The notes beneath the pieces are model-generated. The model was given only the letters and a program-made list of their open reading frames with translations, had not been told where the DNA came from and made no database searches. Of a stretch of 64,000 bases of DNA, positions 8,516 to 16,351 are shown in pieces. Origin of the DNA: an uncultured Faecalibacterium sp. (GTDB lineage Bacteria; Bacillota; Clostridia; Oscillospirales; Ruminococcaceae); the NCBI GenBank assembly GCA_937880095.1, contig CALFLK010000025.1, positions 1 through 64,000 of the forward strand, read 5' to 3'. Each line of letters begins with the position of its first letter. Position 1 is the first letter of the stretch. The position numbers and the translations under genes were made by a program.

Positions 8516-9781
8516 ATGCAGGTCACCCTTCGTCCCGGTAATATCCATGGCAGGCTGGCAGCACCGCCCAGCAAAAGCATGGCACATCGGGCAATTCTTT
8601 GTGCAGCCCTCTCCGGTGGCAGCTGCCAAATCAATCATGTAGATTTCAGTCAGGATGTTGTTGTCACCCTCGCTGCGGTACGGCAGCTGGGCTGCGCACT
8701 GGCTTTAGAGCCGGATTCTGTCACCATCACCGCACCTTCTCGTTTTTCTACGCTGGTGCGTCCTATTAACTGCGGTGAAAGTGCCAGTACTCTGCGCTTT
8801 CTTATTCCCATCCTGAGCATTACCGGGCAGAAAGTGCGGCTCACGGGTCGTGGTCGTCTGCTCCAGCGTCCGCAAAGTGTTTATGCGGATTTGCTGCCAG
8901 AACACGGTTGCGAATTCACCCAGACTTCCGAGGAAATCGAGCTGTACGGATCTCTGACCTCCGGCGAATACACCTTGCCGGGCAATGTATCCAGCCAGTT
9001 CATCAGCGGTCTTTTGTTTGCACTGCCTTTGCTGGATGAGCCCAGCACCATTCACATCCAGCCGCCCTTTGAAAGCCGCAGCTATGTGGATCTGACCCGC
9101 AGTATGCAGGCACACTTTGGTGTTGTAAGCATCTGGCAGGGCGAAAACACCTTGTTTATTCCGGGCGGTCAGCAGTATCTGCCCCGCGATTATACGGTCG
9201 AGGGCGATTACAGTCAGGCAGCCTACCCGGCAATGCTGGGCATGGCATACGGTAATGTGACCGTATCCGGTCTGCGTGCGGACAGTTTGCAGGGCGATAC
9301 CGTTCTGCTGCGGATTCTGCAGCAGTGCCGCGGCAATTTTGCTGCTCGCGCCGACAAAATCAGCTTTGCCAAGAGCAAGCTGCACGGTACGGAAATCGAC
9401 ATTGCCGACTGCCCCGATTTGGGTCCTATTCTGATGGTTTTGGGTGCGCTTGCTGAGGGTACTACCGTTCTGCGCCACACCGACCGACTACGCCTGAAAG
9501 AAAGTGACCGCATCGCTGCCATGGAAACCGAGCTGGCAAAGTTCGGGGTCAAAATGGTTACCTACCCGGACACTGTCACCATTACAGGCGGTCCCATCAC
9601 GCCGCCGGACGAACTGCTGAACAGCCACAATGACCACCGCGTTGCGATGAGCCTTGCTGTGCTGGCGCTTTCTGCAGGATGCCCTGTCCGCATTGATAAT
9701 GCCGAAGCCGTCAAAAAGAGCTGGCCTACATTCTGGAACGATTTGGCACGTCTGGGTGCCAGCGTAACGGTTCACGCCTAA
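8516..9781 (+). CDS. aroA: 3-phosphoshikimate 1-carboxyvinyltransferase (EPSP synthase)
   Basis: 421 residues, in the normal range. It joins phosphoenolpyruvate to shikimate 3-phosphate. The substrate- and PEP-binding residues are visible: PPSKSMAHR near the start, CGESASTLRF for the GNAGT loop, GRLLQRP, the VSSQFISG Ser-Ser-Gln, the DCPDLGP catalytic Asp, RLKESDR, NSHNDHRVAM and the late KKSWP Lys. All are intact, in contrast to AroB and AroQ in the same operon. GGAAAGGAG lies before the ATG. The 90-base gap to aroQ holds a GC-rich stem-loop. The CGESAST form is the clostridial variety. Confidence 0.96.
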   Translation: MQVTLRPGNIHGRLAAPPSKSMAHRAILCAALSGGSCQINHVDFSQDVVVTLAAVRQLGCALALEPDSVTITAPSRFSTLVRPINCGESASTLRFLIPILSITGQKVRLTGRGRLLQRPQSVYADLLPEHGCEFTQTSEEIELYGSLTSGEYTLPGNVSSQFISGLLFALPLLDEPSTIHIQPPFESRSYVDLTRSMQAHFGVVSIWQGENTLFIPGGQQYLPRDYTVEGDYSQAAYPAMLGMAYGNVTVSGLRADSLQGDTVLLRILQQCRGNFAARADKISFAKSKLHGTEIDIADCPDLGPILMVLGALAEGTTVLRHTDRLRLKESDRIAAMETELAKFGVKMVTYPDTVTITGGPITPPDELLNSHNDHRVAMSLAVLALSAGCPVRIDNAEAVKKSWPTFWNDLARLGASVTVHA

Positions 9782-9819
9782 CGTGCTTTCCGCCAGCCTT
9801 TTCTAAAGGAGGTTTTCTC

Positions 9820-10818
9820 ATGTCCCGCCAGGAAGGTCAAAAAGCAAAGATTCTCGCGTTGCTGCAAGTATTTGAGCAAAAAACAGATGACCAGCATATG
9901 CTGACCGTACCGGAGCTGGTGGACGAACTGAACCGCGCCGGTATCCCCGCTGAACGCAAAAGCATCTATACCGACATCGCCGCTTTGCAGGATGCCGGCT
10001 ATGATATTGAGCAGCAGCGCGGTCGAGGCGGCGGTTATTATCTTGCCAGCCGCAACTTTGAGCTGGCAGAGCTGAAAGTTCTGGTGGATGCGGTGCAGTC
10101 CAGCCGATTTATTACCAAGAAAAAGAGCCGCGAGCTGATTCACAAACTGGAGGGTCTTGCCAGCAGCTATCAGGCCCGTGCTTTGCAGCGTCAGGTATTT
10201 GTTTCCGGCCGTGCCAAAAGCGAGAACGAAACCTCTTATTACGCAGTGGATGCCTTACATCAAGCGATTGCTTCCGACCAAATGGTGTCCTTCCAGTACT
10301 GGGAGTGGCAGTCTGACGGCAAAAAACATCCACGCAAGAACGGCGCACTGTATCAGGTCAGTCCTTGGGCACTTGCGTGGGAAAACGACAACTATTACCT
10401 GATTGCTTATCAGGACTACACACAACCCGCGAACATCCGTCATTATCGGGTGGACCGAATGCAGAAGGTCAAGGTTCTGAACCAGCCCCGCGCCGGCAAA
10501 GAATTGTATGCGGATTTTGATTTGGCAGCTTATATCAAAAAGCGATTCAATATGTACGCTAGCAACGATGAACAGCAAGTCACGCTGCGCTGCGAAAATT
10601 TCATGGCGGGCACCATCATCGACCGCTTTGGGAAAAACAGTATGCTGATTCCCGAAGATGACAACGCACATTTTCATGTTACTGTACCGGTAGCCGTCAG
10701 TCCGCAATTTTTAGGCTGGGTATGTGGACTTTCCCCGTATGTAACCATTCAGGGTCCCGAACCTGTGCGCGACAAAATGCGCGCGCTCATTGAAGATATG
10801 AGCAAAGTTTACTTCTGA
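9820..10818 (+). CDS. HTH-WYL domain transcriptional regulator
   Basis: 332 residues. Residues 1-75 form a DeoR/HTH_11-type helix-turn-helix (VPELVDELNRAGIPAERKSIYTDIAALQDAGYDIEQ followed by GRGGGYYLA). Residues 140-320 form a WYL domain, with SPWALAWENDNYYLIAY and RHYRVDRM giving the basic ligand pocket of the family, and a C-terminal WCX-type extension. WYL domains sense nucleic-acid or small ligands. AAAGGAGG precedes the ATG, and the start lies 38 bases after aroA on the same strand with no terminator between, so it may be cotranscribed with the aro genes. Its target is unknown. Confidence 0.9.
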   Translation: MSRQEGQKAKILALLQVFEQKTDDQHMLTVPELVDELNRAGIPAERKSIYTDIAALQDAGYDIEQQRGRGGGYYLASRNFELAELKVLVDAVQSSRFITKKKSRELIHKLEGLASSYQARALQRQVFVSGRAKSENETSYYAVDALHQAIASDQMVSFQYWEWQSDGKKHPRKNGALYQVSPWALAWENDNYYLIAYQDYTQPANIRHYRVDRMQKVKVLNQPRAGKELYADFDLAAYIKKRFNMYASNDEQQVTLRCENFMAGTIIDRFGKNSMLIPEDDNAHFHVTVPVAVSPQFLGWVCGLSPYVTIQGPEPVRDKMRALIEDMSKVYF

Positions 10819-10824
10819 TTTTAT

Positions 10825-10865
10825 AAAAAAACGAGCGGCAGGAAATTCCTGCCGCTCGTTTTTTT
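10825..10865. terminator. Bidirectional terminator between WYL regulator and SGNH gene
   Basis: A perfect palindrome: ACGAGCGGCAGGAA pairs with TTCCTGCCGCTCGT, flanked by A and T runs on each side. It serves the two convergent genes that end at 10818 and 10878. Confidence 0.93.
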
Positions 10866-10877
10866 CATTGGTGTCCA

Positions 10878-11942
10878 TTACTGCGCTGCGTCTTCTACTT
10901 TTACATCATAGTACCGCATCAATGCTTCTTCTTTCGGGTGGATCGCATCATAAAAATCTGCGTTGGTTACACCCAAAACATCCGGATCAAAGCTGCCATA
11001 CAGCGCAATATTATATTTTTTCGCCAGCTGCCGATACAGCTGCTCCGACTCGAACGCCTGCTCATACACATCCGGTCGGCTCTGCATAAAGTGGTAATAA
11101 TCCGGGTGCACCGGCGAAAGCAGCAGCCGAACTGTAATCCCCTTTTGCTGCAAATAATCCACAAAGGCATCCAGCTGGTCATACAGCGGGGTAGAAATCC
11201 CACTGAAATTAACTGCTATCGTATCCGCGATTTGTTTATCTGCCGCGCTCCGATCTACCACTTCCTGCGATTGATCGCGGAACTTGCGCTCATAACCATA
11301 GGTACCGTCTGCTCGTTTGACCGGTGTATCTGCCCAGCGATCTTCAATGGCAACCGGAAGCGGTTTTTTCAGCTTGTTTTTCACGAGATATTGCACGCTG
11401 GACTGAAAATAGCTGAACGAGAAAAAGTTCTTGATTTGGCTCAGCCGTGCCGAACCGGTACGAACCGGCTGCAAGCCGACTTGTTCGCAAAATTGATTAT
11501 ACTGTTCTGTATGGGCTCGGTTATCCAGATTGCCTTCGGACAGATACCACATTTCCAGCGACAATACCACCGTATCCGGGGTAAAGCCCTGCTTCTCAAA
11601 CAGAAAATAGCTGTTGATCACATCCCGCAGGTCCGAACCGGTTACGCTGGCTGCCAATGTGTTTTCATCTCCTGTCACCGCAGGGGAAATCTGCATGGTA
11701 CGGGAAGACCCCAGCACCAGCGTATCAATAGGCTGGGTACGCGCTTCGCTGTACAGCTGCAAGAAACGGCGGTCCTCCATATTTTCCACATTGGCTGCAT
11801 TTTTGCCAGAAACCAGAATATCCACCAGCTTCTGCTCGTAGGTCTGATTCATAATATTGGCGGGATCTGCGATAAAGTTGATTGAAAATACCACCAGCAG
11901 AAATGCCAGCAGCAGCGAAATCAAACGCAAAAGCTGTTTCAC
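10878..11942 (-). CDS. DltD-like SGNH hydrolase partner of MBOAT acyltransferase
   Basis: 354 residues. A single N-terminal membrane helix (residues 4-25) leaves the rest outside the cell. The nucleophile block reads VLGSSRTM (about residue 77) and the last block DAIHP (about residue 337) supplies Asp and His, as in SGNH/DltD-type proteins. A VVLSLEMWYL strand and a long variable insert lie between. The gene starts 15 bases after the MBOAT gene stop on the same strand. Such pairs move acyl groups from a cytoplasmic donor through the MBOAT protein to a surface polymer such as teichoic acid or polysaccharide. The substrate is not evident. Confidence 0.82.
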   Translation of the reverse strand: MKQLLRLISLLLAFLLVVFSINFIADPANIMNQTYEQKLVDILVSGKNAANVENMEDRRFLQLYSEARTQPIDTLVLGSSRTMQISPAVTGDENTLAASVTGSDLRDVINSYFLFEKQGFTPDTVVLSLEMWYLSEGNLDNRAHTEQYNQFCEQVGLQPVRTGSARLSQIKNFFSFSYFQSSVQYLVKNKLKKPLPVAIEDRWADTPVKRADGTYGYERKFRDQSQEVVDRSAADKQIADTIAVNFSGISTPLYDQLDAFVDYLQQKGITVRLLLSPVHPDYYHFMQSRPDVYEQAFESEQLYRQLAKKYNIALYGSFDPDVLGVTNADFYDAIHPKEEALMRYYDVKVEDAAQ

Positions 11943-11957
11943 GCTTGTTTTTCCCCC

Positions 11958-13430
11958 TTAAAACTGAAAATAAATGAACGAAGACTGTCCAAACGCACCA
12001 AACAATGCGATTGCAAACAGCATTCCGTAATAAACGCACCACTGTACCGGCAAGCTCAATTCGGCTACCATCTGATCAAAGGGCTGTTTGCGTTTGCGCT
12101 CGTAACATTCCAGCAGCCACAGCGCTGCAATGGAAAGAATCAGAATCGCTGTAACGCGAACCGAATCTGCCAGACTGATAAAACTGCCGATTGCCTGCAT
12201 CGGATGCGCAAAAACACCCCAGCCGCGGAACCAATGGGTAAAGATGTATCCTGCCTGTGCAAACGTGCTGGAACGGAAAAATACATAGCTGGCGCAGACC
12301 AGTGCAAACACAACTGCCTGCTGGAAGAACCGATACCATGCAGTATCGGTGGGAACGTGCATCGCGTGCAGCAGTTTTACACGGGTTTTCTTCGTCATGC
12401 GACCGATTACCTGCATCGCACCATGCATTGCGCCCCAAGCCACATAGGTCCAAGCTGCGCCGTGCCAAAGACCGCTGACCAGAAATACGATCATCAGGTT
12501 GCAGTATGTACGCGCCGTGCCACGGCGATTGCCGCCCAGCGGGATGTACAAGTAATCCTTGAACCAGGTGGAAAGGCTGATATGCCATCGGCTCCAAAAC
12601 TCCGAAATAGAGCGGGAACAATACGGATGATCGAAGTTTCGCATCAAATCGAAACCCATTACCTTAGCTGCGCCCACCGCAATATCCGAATAGCCGCTGA
12701 AATCACAGTACAGCTGCATTGCAAACAGAACAATGCCGAAAATCAGCACAGGACCGGGGAACACATCCAGATAGGTGTACATACGATCCACTGCGATAGC
12801 GGCATTGTCCGCAATTACAACCTTTTTGAAAAAGCCCAGCAGCATAATGCGCAGACCTTCCGCTACGTTTTCATAGCGGTACGGATGCTTCTCGTGGAAC
12901 TGGGGCAGCAACCGCTCCGACCGCTCGATGGGTCCGGCGACCAGCTGCGGGAAAAAACTGACGAACAGTGCATAGTTCAGGAAGCTCTTTTCATGCTGGA
13001 TCGTGCCGCGGTATACGTCGATGGAATATCCCAGCGCTTGGAAGGTATAAAAGCTGATGCCTACCGGCAGCAGCAGCGACAGCTTTGCCGGTACAAACAC
13101 AATCCCAATCGGCTCCAAAATATTCGCCAAAAGCTGTACGAACATTTCATAGTATTTGAACAGGAACAAGATACCCAGATTGACACCGATGTTCAACCCC
13201 AGCGCCAGCTTGCGCCCTCGCGGCTTTTGGATTTTGGAAATCAACCCGGCACACAGATATGTGGAGATGGTCGAAAACAGAATCAACAGCGCGTAAGATG
13301 CATTCCAGCACATATAAAAATAATAGGAAAGCACCAGCAGCCACAGATTGCGCAGCTTTTCCGGAATCAGGTAATAACCCACTACGGCAATGGGAAAAAA
13401 TATCAAAAACGAAAGCGAATTAAACGCCAT
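11958..13430 (-). CDS. MBOAT family O-acyltransferase (AlgI/PatA-like)
   Basis: 490 residues with about 11 membrane helices. The start at ATG 13430 is chosen because GGATGGAG lies 6 bases upstream; an earlier in-frame ATG has its site overlapping. The N-terminus MAFNSLSFLIFFPIAVVGYY is typical of AlgI/PatB-type MBOAT proteins. WSRWHISLSTWFKDYLYIPLGGNR is the signature cytoplasmic loop, and SGLWHGAAW carries the catalytic His. It transfers acyl groups across the membrane to an extracellular acceptor together with the SGNH protein downstream. Expression is from the promoter at 13480-13508. Confidence 0.93.
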   Translation of the reverse strand: MAFNSLSFLIFFPIAVVGYYLIPEKLRNLWLLVLSYYFYMCWNASYALLILFSTISTYLCAGLISKIQKPRGRKLALGLNIGVNLGILFLFKYYEMFVQLLANILEPIGIVFVPAKLSLLLPVGISFYTFQALGYSIDVYRGTIQHEKSFLNYALFVSFFPQLVAGPIERSERLLPQFHEKHPYRYENVAEGLRIMLLGFFKKVVIADNAAIAVDRMYTYLDVFPGPVLIFGIVLFAMQLYCDFSGYSDIAVGAAKVMGFDLMRNFDHPYCSRSISEFWSRWHISLSTWFKDYLYIPLGGNRRGTARTYCNLMIVFLVSGLWHGAAWTYVAWGAMHGAMQVIGRMTKKTRVKLLHAMHVPTDTAWYRFFQQAVVFALVCASYVFFRSSTFAQAGYIFTHWFRGWGVFAHPMQAIGSFISLADSVRVTAILILSIAALWLLECYERKRKQPFDQMVAELSLPVQWCVYYGMLFAIALFGAFGQSSFIYFQF

Positions 13431-13479
13431 GCACGACTCCATCCTTTTATATAACGACAAATTTTAACGACATAGCTTC

Positions 13480-13508
13480 ATTATACAGAAAGCCCCTCTT
13501 ATTGTCCA
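13480..13508 (-). promoter_or_regulatory. Sigma-A promoter of the MBOAT-SGNH pair
   Basis: Minus strand TGGACA, 17 bases, TATAAT (ATTATA at 13480-13485, TGTCCA at 13503-13508), 50 bases before the MBOAT start. Confidence 0.8.
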
Positions 13509-13582
13509 CACTGCACAAATGGCGCAGCAAAACTTTTCTGCCGGATAATACTGGGTATCCATCCAGAATTTTTTCGCAGAAG

Positions 13583-13616
13583 AAAAAAGCGGTGCGATTC
13601 ATCATCGCACCGCTTT
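13583..13616 (-). terminator. Terminator of the htrA gene
   Basis: GCGGTGCGAT and ATCGCACCGC form a 10-bp stem with a short loop, with T runs on both strands. It lies 12 bases after the htrA stop. Confidence 0.85.
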
Positions 13617-13627
13617 TGCTTATTCTT

Positions 13628-15070
13628 TTAGTTCTGCGTGGGAGGAGTCTGCTGTTCCGGTGTTTCTGCAGTGGGTGCACTTCTTTCGCCCAAAACCAGC
13701 TCAACCTGGAATGCCTTACCCTTGCGTGCCACCGTCAAGTTGATGGTATCGCCCACATTATAACCCTTGATATAATTGGTCAGCGTGCTGGAGTCGGTTA
13801 CTTCCACATCGCCCACACTCAAGATACGGTCACCGGGTTTCAGACCTGCCTGCTCTGCAGCAGAACCGTCCTCTACCGCGTAGATATACACGCCGTAGCT
13901 GTTGACGCCATAGTACTCGGCGCTTTCCGGGTTATTGACTTCCACAATGGTAACACCCATTGCAGGGCGTCCGTCCACATAGCCGTTTTCAATCAGAGAT
14001 GCAGCCACGTCACGCGCCGTATTTACAGGGATTGCAAAGCCCAGACCCTCGGCGTTGTCGCCGCTGGATTTTGCGTTTACAATACCAATCAGCTCGCCCT
14101 GCATATTGAACAGACCACCGCCGGAGTTACCGGGGGATACGCTTGCGCTGGTCTGGATCAGGCTCATTTCATTGCCCTCAACCATCACGCTACGGTTCAG
14201 TGCGCTCACGATACCGTCGGTCACCGTTCCGCCCAGTTCGCCCAGCGGGTTACCCACTGCCACGACGATTTCGCCGACAGCCAGCGTGTCGCTGTCACCC
14301 ATCACTGCGGGGACCAGATCATTTGCTTCGATCTTGAGCACAGCGATGTCGCTTTCTACATCTTCGCCAATCAGGGTCGCAGGGTAATCCTTATCGCCCA
14401 GCGTAACAGTGATATAGGATGCACCTGCTACAACGTGCGCATTGGTCATAATATAACCGTCTTCGGTCATAACCACACCGCTGCCGGCGCCGCTGATGAC
14501 ACGGTTCTGGTCATACCAGCCGCCACGGCTTGCCACCATCTTTTCAGTGGTGATGACTGCCACGCTGGGGCTGACGATCTGAGCAACCTCTGTCATGGAC
14601 AGATTTTTGCCGCCGGTAGAGGTAATTGCGGTACCGCCATCCGGGCGCTGAACGGTATGCATGACTACATGACCATTACCGCCATTGCGGGCAGCATACA
14701 TGGAACCTGCTACACCACCGCCAAAACCTACTACACCTGCCAGTGCAATGGTCAGCACACGGGATGCAATACCGCGCACATCATGGTGCTTGCGGGGGCG
14801 CTTATTGTGCATAGCCGCATTGGCGGAAGCCGGTGGGTCCTGCGGCGGTACGGTACCGCCGGGCTGTGTATACGGCTGCTCAAAATGCACGCCCCCAGCC
14901 GGAGCCTGTGCAAAATTTGCAGGGTTCGGCTGCGCAGTTTGTCCTTCCTGATTCGCAGCATTGTTGCCGCTAGATCCCACGTTCACATAGCCCGTGCCCT
15001 CCTGCGGTGCGCCGCCGTTCTGGCGGTACAGGGAAGAATAATCATATTCCCACTTGTTTTCGTCTGTCAT
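13628..15070 (-). CDS. htrA: HtrA/DegP-type serine protease with PDZ domain
   Basis: 480 residues. Residues 1-95 are a cytoplasmic Gln/Pro/Gly-rich tail ending in basic residues, followed by one membrane helix near residues 105-130. The trypsin-like domain then shows the triad: TNAHVV (His), ESDIAVLKI (Asp) and SPGNSGGGLF (Ser). A PDZ domain follows (about 370-455, GVYIYAVEDGSAAEQAGLKPGDRI), then a Pro/Thr/Gln tail. It degrades or refolds damaged exported proteins. The ribosome site is AGGCAGGAA. Its -10 element (minus-strand TATACT, 15142-15147) is preceded by four phased repeats that suggest control by a response regulator, as with CssR in Bacillus. Confidence 0.93.
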   Translation of the reverse strand: MTDENKWEYDYSSLYRQNGGAPQEGTGYVNVGSSGNNAANQEGQTAQPNPANFAQAPAGGVHFEQPYTQPGGTVPPQDPPASANAAMHNKRPRKHHDVRGIASRVLTIALAGVVGFGGGVAGSMYAARNGGNGHVVMHTVQRPDGGTAITSTGGKNLSMTEVAQIVSPSVAVITTEKMVASRGGWYDQNRVISGAGSGVVMTEDGYIMTNAHVVAGASYITVTLGDKDYPATLIGEDVESDIAVLKIEANDLVPAVMGDSDTLAVGEIVVAVGNPLGELGGTVTDGIVSALNRSVMVEGNEMSLIQTSASVSPGNSGGGLFNMQGELIGIVNAKSSGDNAEGLGFAIPVNTARDVAASLIENGYVDGRPAMGVTIVEVNNPESAEYYGVNSYGVYIYAVEDGSAAEQAGLKPGDRILSVGDVEVTDSSTLTNYIKGYNVGDTINLTVARKGKAFQVELVLGERSAPTAETPEQQTPPTQN

Positions 15071-15141
15071 AGTAATTCCTGCCTTTCAGGCTTCTTAGCG
15101 GCACAGGGCCGTCATTCAGAGCTGCCTTAATTTCTGTATCA

Positions 15142-15196
15142 GAGTATAAATGATGTTTATGAAAATAATTGTGAAGCGGGGTGAAGATTATGTGAA
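15142..15196 (-). promoter_or_regulatory. htrA promoter region with four phased TTCA repeats
   Basis: On the minus strand TATACT (15142-15147) is preceded by TTCA repeats whose plus-strand TGAA starts lie at 15160, 15172, 15182 and 15193, spaced 12, 10 and 11 bases. There is no good -35 box, which fits an activator-dependent promoter. The spacing of about one helical turn is typical of OmpR/PhoB-type response-regulator sites. Confidence 0.5.
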
Positions 15197-15214
15197 ACAC
15201 CCGCCTTTTGGGGC

Positions 15215-15243
15215 TTGCTGTTGCGTCTTTGCTACGCTATCAT
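15215..15243 (+). promoter_or_regulatory. Promoter of the GNAT-MnmM gene
   Basis: TTGCTG, 17 bases, TATCAT, 80 bases before the start at 15325. It diverges from the htrA promoter, and the TGAA repeats lie between the two. Confidence 0.6.
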
Positions 15244-15324
15244 ACAAGCAGACTGTTGTATTTATCATACAGGGAAACCTGCTGCATTGCAAGCAGCATT
15301 CCCATTCTTTATAAGGAGCATACC

Positions 15325-16185
15325 ATGGAAATTTATCGCAGAGATGATAATTGGATTTTGGAAAAGGAAAACGAGGAAATCGGTCTGGCAAAACTACGCC
15401 CCACCGAAGATGGCGGTCATATCCCCATGCTGGTGATTGCGCCCGAGTGGCGCCGCCGGGGTTACGGCAGTTATTTGATGAAATATCTACTGGCGCAGAC
15501 CGGTGGATTTTCTCGCGATACTGCCAGCCGCTACACCGCACCCGCCCCGACCGATGCAGCAGGAGAAGCTTTCCTGCAAAAATTCGGTTTTGTTCCCGGC
15601 CGAGATGGCTTTTGGGTCCGGCAGCGCAAACCGGATTTGACCGCCGTACAGCTTGCCCAGCAGTTTCTTGCCGCACACTGCCCCCAGCCGAATCTGTGCG
15701 TAGATGCTACCTGCGGCAATGGCGGCGATACCGCCTTTTTATATGGGCTAGGCGGTCATGTGCTGGCAATGGATGTGCAGCCCGCCGCCTGTGAAAGCAC
15801 TTCGGCTCGTCTGCGGGAGATGGATGCTGACGAAACCCACTATCAGGTGATTTGTGACAGTCACGCCAACCTGCTCAACTATGTGCAGCCCGGCACCGCA
15901 GACATTGTCATGTTCAACTTTGGCTGGCTGCCCGGTGCCGACCACAGCACTTTCTCTACTGCGGAAAGCAGCATCCCCGCTTTGCAGGCTGCGCTGGATG
16001 CGCTGCGCACCGGCGGCATTTTGAGTGCCATTCTGTACAGCGGCAAAGTGATTGGTTCCGACGAAAAGCAGGCAGTGCTGGATTGGCTGCGCAGTCTGCC
16101 TTTGACTAAATATACCGTGCTGGTATGTGATTTTGCCAACTGGGCAGACACCGCCCCGCTGCCCTGCTTTGTGCTGAAAAAATAA
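15325..16185 (+). CDS. Fusion of GNAT acetyltransferase-like domain and MnmM/YtqB-type tRNA methyltransferase
   Basis: 286 residues from ATG 15325 (AAGGAG, 6 bases). Residues 1-100 resemble a short GNAT domain, with the acetyl-CoA loop APEWRRRGYGSYLM and the AFLQKFGFV helix. Residues 105-286 match the YtqB family (rRNA methylase-like, PF06962): DATCGNGGDTAFL is the SAM loop, followed by VLAMDVQ, FNFGWLPGADHS with the family GYLPGG-like signature, GGILSAILYSG, and a C-terminal DFANWADTAPLPCFVLKK. YtqB was recently renamed MnmM, which methylates nm5(s2)U to mnm5(s2)U at the tRNA wobble position. The methylase call is good; the GNAT activity and its reason for being fused are unknown. Confidence 0.8.
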   Translation: MEIYRRDDNWILEKENEEIGLAKLRPTEDGGHIPMLVIAPEWRRRGYGSYLMKYLLAQTGGFSRDTASRYTAPAPTDAAGEAFLQKFGFVPGRDGFWVRQRKPDLTAVQLAQQFLAAHCPQPNLCVDATCGNGGDTAFLYGLGGHVLAMDVQPAACESTSARLREMDADETHYQVICDSHANLLNYVQPGTADIVMFNFGWLPGADHSTFSTAESSIPALQAALDALRTGGILSAILYSGKVIGSDEKQAVLDWLRSLPLTKYTVLVCDFANWADTAPLPCFVLKK

Positions 16186-16205
16186 CGGCAGATATCAATT
16201 ATATC

Positions 16206-16234
16206 TTGCGAAATGGCGCAGGATATCGTACAAT
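16206..16234 (+). promoter_or_regulatory. Promoter of prfC
   Basis: TTGCGA, 17 bases, TACAAT. The leader to the start at 16352 is about 110 bases and contains complementary pairs (TTACAG/CTGTAA and GGTTTA/TAAACC), so it may be structured. Confidence 0.75.
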
Positions 16235-16351
16235 AGAGTGTGTATGTGCTATTACAGGTTTATGCAAATGCGGAAAGAGGTATCCCCCCCTGTAAACCGA
16301 TATTTTCATATCCGTCCGCTTTTAAGTAGAAACTAGAAAAGGAAATCATTT

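Noticed and set aside
16235..16351. Riboswitch in the prfC leader
   Set aside because: Short complementary pairs exist but match no known class and have no terminator; too little to support a call.
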